Notes: a model not told the origin generated them from the letters alone. 33,718 nucleotides of DNA from an uncultured Lachnospiraceae bacterium (GCA_947629865.1 CANRFJ010000025.1:1-33718), one strand, 5' to 3'. Positions 22,256 through 31,610 are shown, counted from the stretch's first letter. Numbers and translations are program-made.

Positions 22256-23440
22256 ATGTCTGAAAATACTCAGGGAAAGAAACTGAATGGAACAGTTATC
22301 GTGACCTACCGCTGCAATGCGAGATGTTCTATGTGCAACCGCTATAAAGCTCCTTCTAAACCGGAGGAAGAAATCAGTGTTGAGACGATAAAAAAGCTGC
22401 CTAAGATGTACTTTACCAACATTACGGGCGGAGAGCCTTTTATCCGCATGGATTTAAAAGATATTGTGCGGGAACTGTATAAGAAGTCAGACCGTATCGT
22501 TATATCTACGAATGGTTTTTTTACGGATCGTATCGTGGAGCTGTGTAAGGAATTTCCGCAGGTTGGCATACGGATATCCATTGAAGGACTGGAACAGACA
22601 AACAATGAGATAAGAGGGCTTGATAATGGATATCAGCGCGGCTATCAGACCTTGAGAACACTGGTGGATATGGGAATGAAAGACGTCGGATTCGGCATGA
22701 CGGTACAGGATAAAAATGCGCCGGACCTCGTTCCCCTATATCAGATTTCAGATGAAATGAATATGGAGTTTGCCACGGCGAGCCTGCACAACAGCTTTTA
22801 TTTTGTGGAGGCGAAAAATATAATCCATGACCGTCCAATGGTAGCGCAGAATTTTGAAAACCTTATCAATAAACTCCTGGCAAGCAATAGTCCAAAGAAA
22901 TGGTTCAGGGCCTACTTCAATCACGGACTGATTAACTATATTTACGGGCAGCCGCGTCTGCTTCCGTGCGATATGAGTTTTGATACCTTCTTTATCGATC
23001 CTTATGGCGATGTGATGCCCTGCAATGGGACGAAGGATAAGGAAGTGATGGGAAATCTGAACACGCAGACATGGGATGAGCTGTGGAACAGTCCGAAGGC
23101 AGAACAGGTAAGGAAAAAGGTCCGCTGCTGCGACAGGCAGTGCTGGATGATCGGATCGGTCAGCCCGGCGATGCACAAGTATATATGGAAACCGGCATGG
23201 TGGGTGATACGGCATAAAATCAAGTTTTGGACTAAGAAGAAATATTCCATGTACGAGAATCGTATCGTCAGGGATTACAGGGATGGAAAAGTGACAAAGG
23301 AAGAACTTGATCGGTGCAGTACATGCGATCTGAATGCAGAGATCAACAACGGACTGTCCGAAGCGTCGAGAGAACAGCTAAGGACAAGAAACGGGGAAGA
23401 GATTGTGGATGAGGATATTGCCGGGCAGATGAGAGAATGA
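22256..23440 (+). CDS. Radical SAM protein with SPASM-like C-terminal region
   Basis: 394-residue radical S-adenosylmethionine enzyme. The [4Fe-4S] motif is C20-x3-C24-x2-C27 in TYRCNARCSMCNRYK, followed by a GGEP-type motif (NITGGEPFIRMDL) and STNG. The second half has DPYGDVMPCNG, a GNL...W.ELWNS segment and further cysteines (VRCCDRQC, CSTC), like the auxiliary-cluster SPASM/twitch region. It sits within the exopolysaccharide operon between glycosyltransferase and nucleotide-sugar genes. A role in modifying a sugar or lipid carrier, or a peptide attached to the glycan, is possible but cannot be told from sequence. TAGGAGAA precedes ATG 22256; an upstream in-frame ATG overlaps the previous gene. 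Confidence 0.85.
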   Translation: MSENTQGKKLNGTVIVTYRCNARCSMCNRYKAPSKPEEEISVETIKKLPKMYFTNITGGEPFIRMDLKDIVRELYKKSDRIVISTNGFFTDRIVELCKEFPQVGIRISIEGLEQTNNEIRGLDNGYQRGYQTLRTLVDMGMKDVGFGMTVQDKNAPDLVPLYQISDEMNMEFATASLHNSFYFVEAKNIIHDRPMVAQNFENLINKLLASNSPKKWFRAYFNHGLINYIYGQPRLLPCDMSFDTFFIDPYGDVMPCNGTKDKEVMGNLNTQTWDELWNSPKAEQVRKKVRCCDRQCWMIGSVSPAMHKYIWKPAWWVIRHKIKFWTKKKYSMYENRIVRDYRDGKVTKEELDRCSTCDLNAEINNGLSEASREQLRTRNGEEIVDEDIAGQMRE

Positions 23441-23464
23441 AATCCGAAAGGAGCAGTTTGAAAG

Positions 23465-24532
23465 TTGAGTTGTGTAGAACTATCCGGAAAAAACATATTA
23501 GTTACGGGCGCTGCCGGGTTTATTGGGGCAAATCTGGTCAAACAGATTCTTGCCAGGGCAGAAAATGCAGTAGTCATCGGCATTGACAACATGAATGATT
23601 ATTATGATGTGAATTTAAAAAAAGCCAGACTCAAAGAAATCGCAGATAATTCATCCTTTGTTTTCATAAAAGGAAATATTGCGGATAAAGAATTGATTAC
23701 AGATGTTTTTGAGCGATACAGGCCGCAGATTGTGGTAAATCTGGCTGCACAGGCAGGCGTCCGGTATTCCATTATCAATCCGGATGCTTACATAGAAAGC
23801 AATCTGATAGGCTTTTATAACATCTTGGAAGCGTGCAGACATTCATACGATGGAGGGAAAGAGGGCGTTGAGCATTTGGTATATGCAAGTTCATCCAGTG
23901 TGTACGGCTCCAATAAGAAGGTGCCATATAGCACAGATGACAGGGTGGACAACCCGGTAAGCCTGTATGCGGCAACGAAAAAGAGCAATGAGCTTCTGGC
24001 TCATGCGTATTCCAAGTTATATGATATTCCGTCCACGGGACTGCGCTTTTTTACTGTATATGGACCGATGGGGCGTCCCGACATGGCCTATTTTGGTTTT
24101 ACAGATAAACTGCGAGCGGGACAGACGATCCAAATTTTTAACTATGGTAATTGCAAACGCGATTTTACCTATGTAGATGACATTGTGGAAGGCGTTGTGC
24201 GGGTCATGAGAAAGGCGCCGGACAGAAGGCAGGGCGACGATGGTCTGCCACAGCCGCCGCACAAGGTTTATAACATTGGCAACAGTCAGCCGGAGAGCCT
24301 TCTCTCTTTTATAGATATTCTTCAGCAGGAACTGGTTCGGGCTGGCGTGCTGGGACAGGATTATGATTTTGAAGAACACAAGGAGCTTGTGCCTATGCAG
24401 CCGGGGGATGTTCCGGTAACTTATGCGGACGTAAGCGAGCTGGAGAGGGACTTTGGCTTTAAGCCGTGTACCAGCCTGCGTGACGGACTGCGAAAGTTTG
24501 CGGAATGGTACAAGGATTATTACAGGATTTAG
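23465..24532 (+). CDS. NAD-dependent epimerase, UDP-glucuronate 4-epimerase type
   Basis: 355-residue extended short-chain dehydrogenase interconverting nucleotide sugars, most like UDP-glucuronate 4-epimerases (CapI/LpsL). The NAD motif is TGAAGFIG at about residues 14-21. NLAAQAGVRYSI near 98 and YASSSSVYGSNKKVPYS are typical of the uronate epimerases, the catalytic pair is Y168-x3-K172, and LRFFTVYGPMGRPDMA near 195 is the subfamily hallmark. It starts with TTG at 23465; an in-frame TGA immediately upstream rules out a longer protein, and AAAGGAG lies 11 bases before. With the next gene it would convert UDP-glucose to UDP-galacturonate. Confidence 0.88.
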   Translation: MSCVELSGKNILVTGAAGFIGANLVKQILARAENAVVIGIDNMNDYYDVNLKKARLKEIADNSSFVFIKGNIADKELITDVFERYRPQIVVNLAAQAGVRYSIINPDAYIESNLIGFYNILEACRHSYDGGKEGVEHLVYASSSSVYGSNKKVPYSTDDRVDNPVSLYAATKKSNELLAHAYSKLYDIPSTGLRFFTVYGPMGRPDMAYFGFTDKLRAGQTIQIFNYGNCKRDFTYVDDIVEGVVRVMRKAPDRRQGDDGLPQPPHKVYNIGNSQPESLLSFIDILQQELVRAGVLGQDYDFEEHKELVPMQPGDVPVTYADVSELERDFGFKPCTSLRDGLRKFAEWYKDYYRI

Positions 24533-24562
24533 AATGCATGATGCGGAGGCAGGAAGACAGGT

Positions 24563-25813
24563 ATGAGAAGCTTAGAGGACATAAAGATTGCCGTTGCCGG
24601 CATGGGCTATGTAGGACTTTCTATTGCTACGCTGCTCAGCCAGCACCATGAGGTAATGGCGGTAGATATCATCCGGGAGAAAATTGATCTGATTAATCAG
24701 AGAAAATCTCCCATAGAGGATGAGTATATTGAAAAATATTTCTCAGAAAAGGAACTGCGTCTTACGGCTACGCAGGATGCAGAGACAGCATACCGGGATG
24801 CGGATTTTGTGGTGATTGCCGCACCCACCAATTATGACAGTAAAAAAAATTTTTTTGATACGTCAGCGGTTGAAGCAGTGATTAAGACGGTTCAGGAGTG
24901 TAATCCGAAAGCTGTCATGGTAATCAAGTCTACGGTTCCGGTTGGATACACGGCACATATTCGCGAACAGTTTCACTGCGAAAATATTGTGTTCAGTCCG
25001 GAATTTTTAAGGGAATCAAAAGCGTTGTATGATAACCTGTACCCGAGCCGCATCATTATAGGTACAGACATGAAAAGTGACATGTTGGCGGAGGCTGCCC
25101 ATGTGTTTGCCAAGCTTCTTCAGGAGGGGGCTGTTAAGGATAATATTGATACGCTTTTTATGGGGTCTACTGAAGCCGAAGCGGTCAAATTGTTTGCCAA
25201 TACATATCTGGCTCTGCGGGTGTCTTACTTCAATGAACTGGATACATACTGTGATGTGAAGGGTTTGTCCACAAAGGAAGTCATTGAGGGAGTATGCCTT
25301 GACCCGAGAATTGGCAATCACTATAATAATCCTTCTTTTGGATACGGCGGTTATTGTCTCCCGAAAGATACAAAGCAGCTGTTGGCTAATTATCAGGATG
25401 TTCCTGAAAATCTGATTGAGGCAATTGTTGAGAGTAATAGGACAAGGAAGGATTTTATTGCAAATAGGGTATTAGAGGAAGCAGGGTATTATACGGCCAG
25501 TTCTATGTGGAATGCTGAGAAAGAACGTCCAATCACAATAGGCGTGTACCGATTGACTATGAAAGCTAACAGCGATAATTTTCGGCAGAGCAGTATTCAA
25601 GGTGTAATGAAGAGGCTGAAAGCTAAGGGTGCGACGGTTATTATTTATGAACCCTCTCTGTCGGATGGCATGACATTTTTTGGCAGTCTTGTCGTAAATG
25701 ATGTTGAGAAGTTTAAGCGGGGGGCGGACTTGATAATTGCTAATCGCTACGAATCGGCGCTTGATGATATGGGAAAGAAGGTCTATACAAGAGATTTGTT
25801 CAGGAGAGACTGA
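24563..25813 (+). CDS. ugd: UDP-glucose 6-dehydrogenase
   Basis: 416-residue cytoplasmic enzyme oxidising UDP-glucose to UDP-glucuronate with two NAD+. The N-terminal Rossmann motif is [10 protein letters not shown] (GxGxxG), followed by APTNYD and KSTVPVGYT. The catalytic cysteine is C265 in [15 protein letters not shown], and [23 protein letters not shown] is the family's substrate-binding signature. Length and all motifs are normal. A GGAGGCAGGAAGACAG stretch precedes the ATG. Paired with the upstream 4-epimerase it provides UDP-GlcA and UDP-GalA, predicting an acidic polysaccharide. The sequence becomes visibly richer in A/T towards its 3' end. Confidence 0.95.
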   Translation: MRSLEDIKIAVAGMGYVGLSIATLLSQHHEVMAVDIIREKIDLINQRKSPIEDEYIEKYFSEKELRLTATQDAETAYRDADFVVIAAPTNYDSKKNFFDTSAVEAVIKTVQECNPKAVMVIKSTVPVGYTAHIREQFHCENIVFSPEFLRESKALYDNLYPSRIIIGTDMKSDMLAEAAHVFAKLLQEGAVKDNIDTLFMGSTEAEAVKLFANTYLALRVSYFNELDTYCDVKGLSTKEVIEGVCLDPRIGNHYNNPSFGYGGYCLPKDTKQLLANYQDVPENLIEAIVESNRTRKDFIANRVLEEAGYYTASSMWNAEKERPITIGVYRLTMKANSDNFRQSSIQGVMKRLKAKGATVIIYEPSLSDGMTFFGSLVVNDVEKFKRGADLIIANRYESALDDMGKKVYTRDLFRRD

Positions 25814-25828
25814 GGTGAGAATATAAGG

Positions 25829-26866
25829 ATGGCTGCATATAAAGAAAACATAATCCTTGCAGACTGCAAAGCGGAAGAGATTAAGCTGTTTATTGAAGGA
25901 TTGAGTAAGAATGGGGAAATCTACTCTGTCAAGTCACATCCGGCCAACTGGGCACGCGCAGGTGCGATAAGTGAGATTAGGCGGTATATGAAATATTTTA
26001 CAATTGCGTTTAAATATTTTTTTCATAGGAAAAGGTATGGAGACATCTTGTGCTGGCAACAGTTTTATGGGTTAATCATCGGATTTTACTGTAATATTTT
26101 CAAGATAAAAAAGACGAACCGGATTACTGTAGTCAACTATACATATAAAGAGAAAAAGAGATTCAAGAGATTGTACCAATGGTTCATGAAGATGTGTTTA
26201 AGCGGTGGATATGTTGATTTTCTGCATGTTCCATCATATGAATATGCGGATACCATCAGTAAGGAGTTTGGTTTTTCGCGGGATAGAATTATAGTTGCTC
26301 CCTTTGGAATCGACGACATATATGAAAAATTTCGAAATCTGGAACCACCGGAAGATTATAAAAAGGATGGGTATATGGTTGCAATTGGCCGTTCTAACAG
26401 AGATTTTAATTTCCTCATCAATGCTTGGGAGGGGCTTACTTATCCGCTTGTCATCATCTCGGATTCGTTTAAGGGAAAACCAGACAATCCAAAAGTTTCT
26501 ATTCGGAGAGATATATCCGGCGATGCGCAGTATCAATGGCTCATAAACTGTAAGACAATTATTATTCCGATAGACGACGGAAGCATTTGCTCTGGGGATA
26601 CTGTTTTGTTGACTGGGATGTCATTCAAGAAAATCGTTTTAGTAACGATGCCAAGCACATTGGCAGAAATGTACATTCAGGGGGATAATGGTCTGACTGT
26701 AAGTAAGGATGTAGAGAGTTTGCAAAGAATAGTCAAAGATATTATTAATGGAAAGTTTGATCATATCCAGGAAACGGCTAGAAAATGTTTTCTGGAAAAA
26801 TATTCCCGCTTTAATTTGGGGACGGCTGTAATAGATGCGATAGATAGAGGGGGAACTAAGAAGTGA
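25829..26866 (+). CDS. GT-B glycosyltransferase-like protein (GT4-like)
   Basis: 345-residue protein without a signal peptide. The N-terminal half has weak Rossmann character, and residues about 155-330 look like the donor-binding half of GT-B enzymes: RIIVAPFGIDDIY, MVAIGRSNRDFNFLINAW, and IPIDDGSICSGDTVLLTGMSFKKIVLVTMPSTLAEMYIQGDNGLTV, which aligns with the E-x7-E region although the first acid differs. The C terminus (CFLEKYSRFNLGTAVIDAI) is like other GT4 tails. Specificity is unknown. Its stop overlaps the GTG start of the next gene. Confidence 0.72.
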   Translation: MAAYKENIILADCKAEEIKLFIEGLSKNGEIYSVKSHPANWARAGAISEIRRYMKYFTIAFKYFFHRKRYGDILCWQQFYGLIIGFYCNIFKIKKTNRITVVNYTYKEKKRFKRLYQWFMKMCLSGGYVDFLHVPSYEYADTISKEFGFSRDRIIVAPFGIDDIYEKFRNLEPPEDYKKDGYMVAIGRSNRDFNFLINAWEGLTYPLVIISDSFKGKPDNPKVSIRRDISGDAQYQWLINCKTIIIPIDDGSICSGDTVLLTGMSFKKIVLVTMPSTLAEMYIQGDNGLTVSKDVESLQRIVKDIINGKFDHIQETARKCFLEKYSRFNLGTAVIDAIDRGGTKK

Positions 26867-28104
26867 AGATATTGCTTGTAAATTACCGATATTTTATTTC
26901 CGGAGGACCGGAAAAATATATGTTCAATATAAAAAGGGTTCTGGAGGAAAAGGGGCATGAGGTTATCCCGTTTTCTGTTCATTCAAACAGGAATGTCGAG
27001 ACAGAATATTCAAAATATTTTGTGGAGCCGATAGGAGGAAGGAATGCCACTTATTTTGACGAGGTAAAGAAGACACCTAAGTCCATATGGAAGATGATAA
27101 CAAGGAGCTGTTACTCACTGGAGGTAAAGAGGGCCATACAGCGAGAAATACAGGATGTAAAGCCGGATTTGGTCTATATTCTTCATTATGTGAACAAACT
27201 ATCGCCCAGTGTTATAAGAGGGGCAAAAGAACTTGGCGTGCCGGTGGTGCTGAGGTTGTCCGATTATTTTTTGCTCTGCCCGAGATTTGATTTTCTGAGG
27301 AATAAGAGGATATGTGAGGATTGCCTTACAAATGGCTATACAAGCTGTATAAAGAACCGATGTGTAAAGGAATCGCTGTCCGCGTCAATGATACGGGTTT
27401 TATCTATGAAGATACACCGGATGATAAAGATTTATGATGATGTGGATGCCTTTATAACGCCGTCGCACTTTTTGAAAAATAAACTTGCAGATAATGGCTT
27501 TCCCAAGGAGAAGATTCACTGTATACCGACATTTACGGTAGATCAGGATTTTGACTGCGAGGCAGGAAACGATGATGGGTATGGACTGTATTTTGGCCGT
27601 ATAACAGAAGAAAAGGGCGTGGACGTCGTAGTAAGAGCCTATGAGAAACTGCCGGATCATACAGTAAAGATCATGGGAGACGATACAACAGACGAGGCGC
27701 TGCGCCTGAAAGAATATGTAAAGGAACACTATTTGAAAAATATCGAATTTGTCGGTTTTAAGAGCGGCGAGGAGCTGGAGCAGATAATCCGGAAAGCTCG
27801 GTTTACAATTATACCATCTATCTGGTATGACAATCTGCCCAATACGGCTCTTGAATCCTTTAAGTATGCAAAGCCGGTTCTTGCAAGCAATATTGGAAGT
27901 TTGCCGGAGTTAATTGTTGATGGGTATAACGGATATTTGTTTGAGCCGGGGAATGCATTGGAGTTAAAAGAAAAAGTATTGTTGCTTGACAAGGATGAAA
28001 TAGTGGGCAGATTTGGAGAAAACAGTAAAAAACAATTAAGAGATCAATTTTCTCAGAAACAGCATTATAGCAAATTGATAAGTGTGTTTGAAAGTATTGT
28101 GTGA
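26863..28104 (+). CDS. GT4-family glycosyltransferase
   Basis: 413-residue GT-B glycosyltransferase. The N terminus KILLVNYRYFISGGPEKYMFNI is the usual acceptor-side start. A cysteine-rich insertion (CPRFDFLRNKRICEDCLTNGYTSCIKNRC) near residues 143-170 recurs in some GT4 capsule enzymes and could bind a metal. The donor half contains GLYFGRITEEKGVDVVVRAYEKL and PSIWYDNLPNTALESFKYAKPVLASNIGSLPELI, with the E of the E-x7-E pair. The GTG start at 26863 overlaps the previous stop, and a GAGGGGG lies nine bases upstream. Sugar specificity is not apparent. Confidence 0.88.
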   Translation: MKILLVNYRYFISGGPEKYMFNIKRVLEEKGHEVIPFSVHSNRNVETEYSKYFVEPIGGRNATYFDEVKKTPKSIWKMITRSCYSLEVKRAIQREIQDVKPDLVYILHYVNKLSPSVIRGAKELGVPVVLRLSDYFLLCPRFDFLRNKRICEDCLTNGYTSCIKNRCVKESLSASMIRVLSMKIHRMIKIYDDVDAFITPSHFLKNKLADNGFPKEKIHCIPTFTVDQDFDCEAGNDDGYGLYFGRITEEKGVDVVVRAYEKLPDHTVKIMGDDTTDEALRLKEYVKEHYLKNIEFVGFKSGEELEQIIRKARFTIIPSIWYDNLPNTALESFKYAKPVLASNIGSLPELIVDGYNGYLFEPGNALELKEKVLLLDKDEIVGRFGENSKKQLRDQFSQKQHYSKLISVFESIV

Positions 28105-28138
28105 ATTGTTGAGGACTTTTTTATAGGAGAGAGGGACA

Positions 28139-29317
28139 ATGAAAAGGTTTAAAGATTTTATTATAGATATAGTTGATTACATAGTAGTTTTTAGAAAAAG
28201 AAGAATTGAAATAAGAAAATACAAAAACCCAATGCGAAAAAAAATCATTAATTCAATACAATTGACAAAAGAACAAAAACGGAAAATTGATACTTTTTAT
28301 AAAAAGAATTATGGAAAGAAAATACCATATGTATGGCATCAAAACTATATGGCACATTCGGGTGAATTTAATGAGAAACAATTTCCTGAGTTATTATATA
28401 CTCCGGAGTTTGAGCATTTTATGAATATGTGGCCAGAGTATTGTTACGTTTATGAGGATAAAAATGTTTTACCACTATTAGCAGACAAAGCTAAAGTAAA
28501 AATGCCAAAAATTATTCTGTCAGTAACAAAGGGGGTGCTTCGAGACAGCAATTATAATGTATTAGAAGAAAATGAAGCTGTTGAGTTATTATCTCATGCC
28601 TCTAAAGTGTTTATAAAACCTACTGTTGAATCATGTAGTGGAGAGGGGTGCTTAGTAGCTGAATTCATAAATGGTAAAGATATTATGGGAGGAAAAAAGG
28701 CGCATGATATGATATGTTGGCTTAAAGAGAAAAAGGATATGGTAGTACAGGAACGTGTCGTTTGCCATGAATCTATATCAAGACTCTATTCTGGAAGTGT
28801 AAATACATTCAGAATATTATCGTACCGCTGGAAGAATGAAATTATCTGTCCTTCGGCTATTATGCGAGTTGGAAGAGGAAATGCATATGTAGATAATGCA
28901 CATGCGGGCGGAATGTTTGTTGCTATTAATGGGGATGGAGTCCTTAAAGGAAATGCAGTTACAGAATTTAATGAGCAATTTGTTGAACATCCAGATTCTA
29001 AGATACTATTTGATGGATATAAAATAGATTTATTTCCTCGGTGTATAGATGCAGCTGTCAAGGTGCATGAAATGATGCCACAAGTAGGTGTGGTTAATTG
29101 GGATTTTACTATTGATGAAAGTGGTAATCCTGTGTTGATAGAAGTGAATTTGTTCGGTTGTGGTATATGGATATATGAAATGGTCCATGGGGAAGGAGCA
29201 TTTGGAAACAATACGGAAGAAATTTTGAAATGGCTTAGGTTGATGAGAAAAACAAGGAAAAGTCGTAGATATGGATATGCGTTTGGTAATATGAAATCTG
29301 AAGAACATAAAAATTAG
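28139..29317 (+). CDS. Sugar-transfer-associated ATP-grasp family protein
   Basis: 392-residue ATP-grasp protein of the type found in capsule loci (ATPgrasp_ST). ATP-grasp enzymes join a carboxylate to an amine or similar group via an acyl phosphate. Recognisable pieces are SKVFIKPTVESCSGEGCLV (nucleotide-binding lysine and glycine-rich loop) near residue 160, VNTFRILSYRWKNEIICPSAIMRVGRGNAYVDNAHAGGMFVAI near 220-265, and the metal-binding VNWDFTIDESGNPVLIEVNLFGCG near 318-340. The gene is strikingly A/T rich compared with the first 20 kb. AGGAGAGAGGGAC precedes the ATG. The acceptor and donor are unknown; amide modification of a uronic acid or peptide is conceivable given the UDP-GlcA genes upstream. 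Confidence 0.82.
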   Translation: MKRFKDFIIDIVDYIVVFRKRRIEIRKYKNPMRKKIINSIQLTKEQKRKIDTFYKKNYGKKIPYVWHQNYMAHSGEFNEKQFPELLYTPEFEHFMNMWPEYCYVYEDKNVLPLLADKAKVKMPKIILSVTKGVLRDSNYNVLEENEAVELLSHASKVFIKPTVESCSGEGCLVAEFINGKDIMGGKKAHDMICWLKEKKDMVVQERVVCHESISRLYSGSVNTFRILSYRWKNEIICPSAIMRVGRGNAYVDNAHAGGMFVAINGDGVLKGNAVTEFNEQFVEHPDSKILFDGYKIDLFPRCIDAAVKVHEMMPQVGVVNWDFTIDESGNPVLIEVNLFGCGIWIYEMVHGEGAFGNNTEEILKWLRLMRKTRKSRRYGYAFGNMKSEEHKN

Positions 29318-29355
29318 ATGAAAACTTAATAAATGAAATGAAAGGTGGTATGCAT

Positions 29356-30264
29356 ATGAAATTGTCCAATATAATAAATAATCCTTTAGAGTTGATTTTT
29401 TTGATTGGAATACATGGCGGATTTCGGTTTCTAAGCGATGAGCAGTATTTAAAACTTATGTATCGCTGTCAATTTAGAGAAAAATTAAATCTTAAAAACC
29501 CGCAAACCGCAAACGAAAAATTACAATGGCTTAAACTTTATGATCACAATCCTGAATATATAACAATGGTGGATAAATATGAGGTCAAGCAGTTCGTTTC
29601 AAATAAAATAGGAAAAGAATATGTCATTCCTACACTTGGAGTTTGGAATAAATTCGATGATATAAATTTTGATGACTTACCGAAACAGTTTGTCTTAAAG
29701 TGCACTCACGATAGCGGTAGCATTGTGATTTGTCGTGACAAAACCAATTTTAATATTGGTAAGGCTAGAAAACAGATAACCCATTCTTTGAAAAGAAATT
29801 ATTATTGGGTAGGTCGTGAATGGCCGTATAAAGGAGTTAAACCGAGGATAATTGCGGAAACGTATCTTGAAGATTTTGAAAATAAAGGGAATTTAACAGA
29901 TTATAAAATTTACTGCTTTAATGGTATAGCAAAATTGTTAATGGTTGCTACAGATCGCTATTCCGCAAGTAAGAAAAGGTTTGATTACTTTGATGAAAAT
30001 GGAAATTGGATAGATATGTCATGGGGTGTTCCTAATTCTGGCAAGAAGCAAGTGCCTCCTCCTTCTTTTGAGCAATTAAAAAAGACAGCGGAGGTACTTG
30101 CAAAAGGAATAGCACATGTACGGGTAGACTTATATATAGTAAATGAAAATATTTATTTTGGAGAAATGACATTTTATGATGGCAGTGGATTTGATTTAAT
30201 TACGCCACATGAATGGAATGTAAAAATAGGGAGTTGGATACAGTTGCCGGAAAATCACATGTAG
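29356..30264 (+). CDS. TupA-like ATP-grasp protein
   Basis: 302-residue member of the TupA-like ATP-grasp family, with the segments NPQTANEKLQWLKLYD, VDKYEVKQFVSNKIGKEYVIPTLGVW, LPKQFVLKCTHDSGSIVICRDK, PRIIAETYLED and DYKIYCFNGIAKLLMVATDR. The metal-binding end is HVRVDLYIVNENIYFGEMTFYDGSGF. The family takes its name from a teichuronopeptide gene of an alkaliphilic Bacillus, where the wall polymer combines polyglucuronate and polyglutamate. That parallels the UDP-glucuronate pathway in this operon. ATG 29356 is preferred because AAAGGTGG lies seven bases upstream; two earlier in-frame ATGs overlap that site. The actual substrate here is unknown. Confidence 0.85.
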   Translation: MKLSNIINNPLELIFLIGIHGGFRFLSDEQYLKLMYRCQFREKLNLKNPQTANEKLQWLKLYDHNPEYITMVDKYEVKQFVSNKIGKEYVIPTLGVWNKFDDINFDDLPKQFVLKCTHDSGSIVICRDKTNFNIGKARKQITHSLKRNYYWVGREWPYKGVKPRIIAETYLEDFENKGNLTDYKIYCFNGIAKLLMVATDRYSASKKRFDYFDENGNWIDMSWGVPNSGKKQVPPPSFEQLKKTAEVLAKGIAHVRVDLYIVNENIYFGEMTFYDGSGFDLITPHEWNVKIGSWIQLPENHM

Positions 30265-30325
30265 AAGATTTTAGTGAGTATTCTCTTGGGGAATATTGGA
30301 AAATTGATAATAGGAGTATTTGATT

Positions 30326-31546
30326 ATGAAACATAGAGTAAATTCGGTTTTCCTTGTTTGGGGAATCAGTTTGATGTTTTTAGCATTTTTATTTAATACG
30401 GTGTTGCCAGCTTGGATAAATTATGTAGACGATGCATTTTGCGCAGTTGTTGTTGTGCTCTTTGTGATTTCTCTTTTTCTAAAAAAGAAAGTCTTCAAAT
30501 TTTATTTTTGGATATTTTTGCTTATTCTGATTGGTTTAATGGGGAATTATATGTATGATGTTCAAAAGAATTTTACATTTGCATTAACAGATGCTTTTAT
30601 GTTTATCAAGCCATATATTTTGTTGATGTACATAATAATATCTGTAAATAGTATACAGGCTCAAAAAATATATCGGATTTTGACGGAGATATCAAAGATT
30701 GCAATTATTATTTTAGCAGTAGCAGCCATACTTTCTTTGTTAAAATTAGAAAGCTTTATTGGAATAATTGAAGGAATGGTAAATTCTGTAGGTGAGTTTG
30801 AATTCTATACAGGATTTACAGGAAGCGCTGCTGATATAATCATAGTATGTCTTACAATTATTGTAAGCAATCCTAGAAACAATCGTTTAGTTTATTATGT
30901 TCTAAGTTTGATTGTGATACTTAGGACCGGATCTGGGTTGGGGATACTCGCAATTGTTGGATATGCGGCAGTTTATTTTTTTATGGAGAGGAAAAAGAAA
31001 TTTCATTGGTATTATCTGTTGATTATCGTACCATTATGTTTCTGGGTTGGCAGGAATGAAATTACAAGTTATCTGCTGAACGCTGAAGCCCCTAGATATT
31101 TGTTGTTCTATTATTCAATTATCACAGCATGGGAGTATTTGCCGATAGGTGCAGGGTTTGCAACATATGGTTCTTCGGTAGCGGCTAATCAGTATTCGAA
31201 CTTGTATTATCTTTATGGGTTCTCAAACCGGTGGGGAATGGGGAAAAATGACACAGGTTTTTTGGTGGATAGTTATTATCCACAGATTATTGCACAGACA
31301 GGTTTCTTGGGCAGCGCTTTATATGGAATATTTATGTATAAACTATTTTTTAAGATTATAATGCGAATGCAAAATAATAGTGCAAAGACAGCTACAATAT
31401 ATCTGTTTGCCATTTGGGCTGTATCTGGATTGGGATTTGGGTCAAGTAGTTTGTGGGGATGTTTAGTGTATGCAGTCATCCCGATCCTATATCTGGTAGA
31501 TAAATATGATTTATATGAATGTAGAAATGTAGTTTTGCGATGGTGA
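30326..31546 (+). CDS. Wzy-like polysaccharide polymerase / O-antigen ligase-type membrane protein
   Basis: 406-residue integral membrane protein with about ten to eleven hydrophobic segments spread over the full length. It has one longer loop at about residues 245-325 containing polar and aromatic residues (LPIGAGFATYGSSVAANQYSNLYYLYGFSNRWGMGKNDTGFLVDSYYPQIIAQTG). The G-x-G-F-x-T-Y-G...D...Y loop pattern is typical of Wzy polymerases and WaaL-type ligases, which join lipid-linked repeat units outside the membrane. Sequence conservation in the family is low, so the call rests on topology and context. GGAG precedes ATG 30326 at nine bases. No flippase is found in the window. Confidence 0.8.
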   Translation: MKHRVNSVFLVWGISLMFLAFLFNTVLPAWINYVDDAFCAVVVVLFVISLFLKKKVFKFYFWIFLLILIGLMGNYMYDVQKNFTFALTDAFMFIKPYILLMYIIISVNSIQAQKIYRILTEISKIAIIILAVAAILSLLKLESFIGIIEGMVNSVGEFEFYTGFTGSAADIIIVCLTIIVSNPRNNRLVYYVLSLIVILRTGSGLGILAIVGYAAVYFFMERKKKFHWYYLLIIVPLCFWVGRNEITSYLLNAEAPRYLLFYYSIITAWEYLPIGAGFATYGSSVAANQYSNLYYLYGFSNRWGMGKNDTGFLVDSYYPQIIAQTGFLGSALYGIFMYKLFFKIIMRMQNNSAKTATIYLFAIWAVSGLGFGSSSLWGCLVYAVIPILYLVDKYDLYECRNVVLRW

Positions 31547-31610
31547 TGAAAAGTGAGATTTTTTGTTTATAGATACCCAAGAATAAAAAGGGATGAGGTG
31601 ATTAAATAAT

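Noticed and set aside
22003-22267. Repeat of ATGTCTGAAAAT at 22003 and 22256 as a duplication
   Set aside because: Identity covers only 12 bases at two start codons and does not extend; probably chance.
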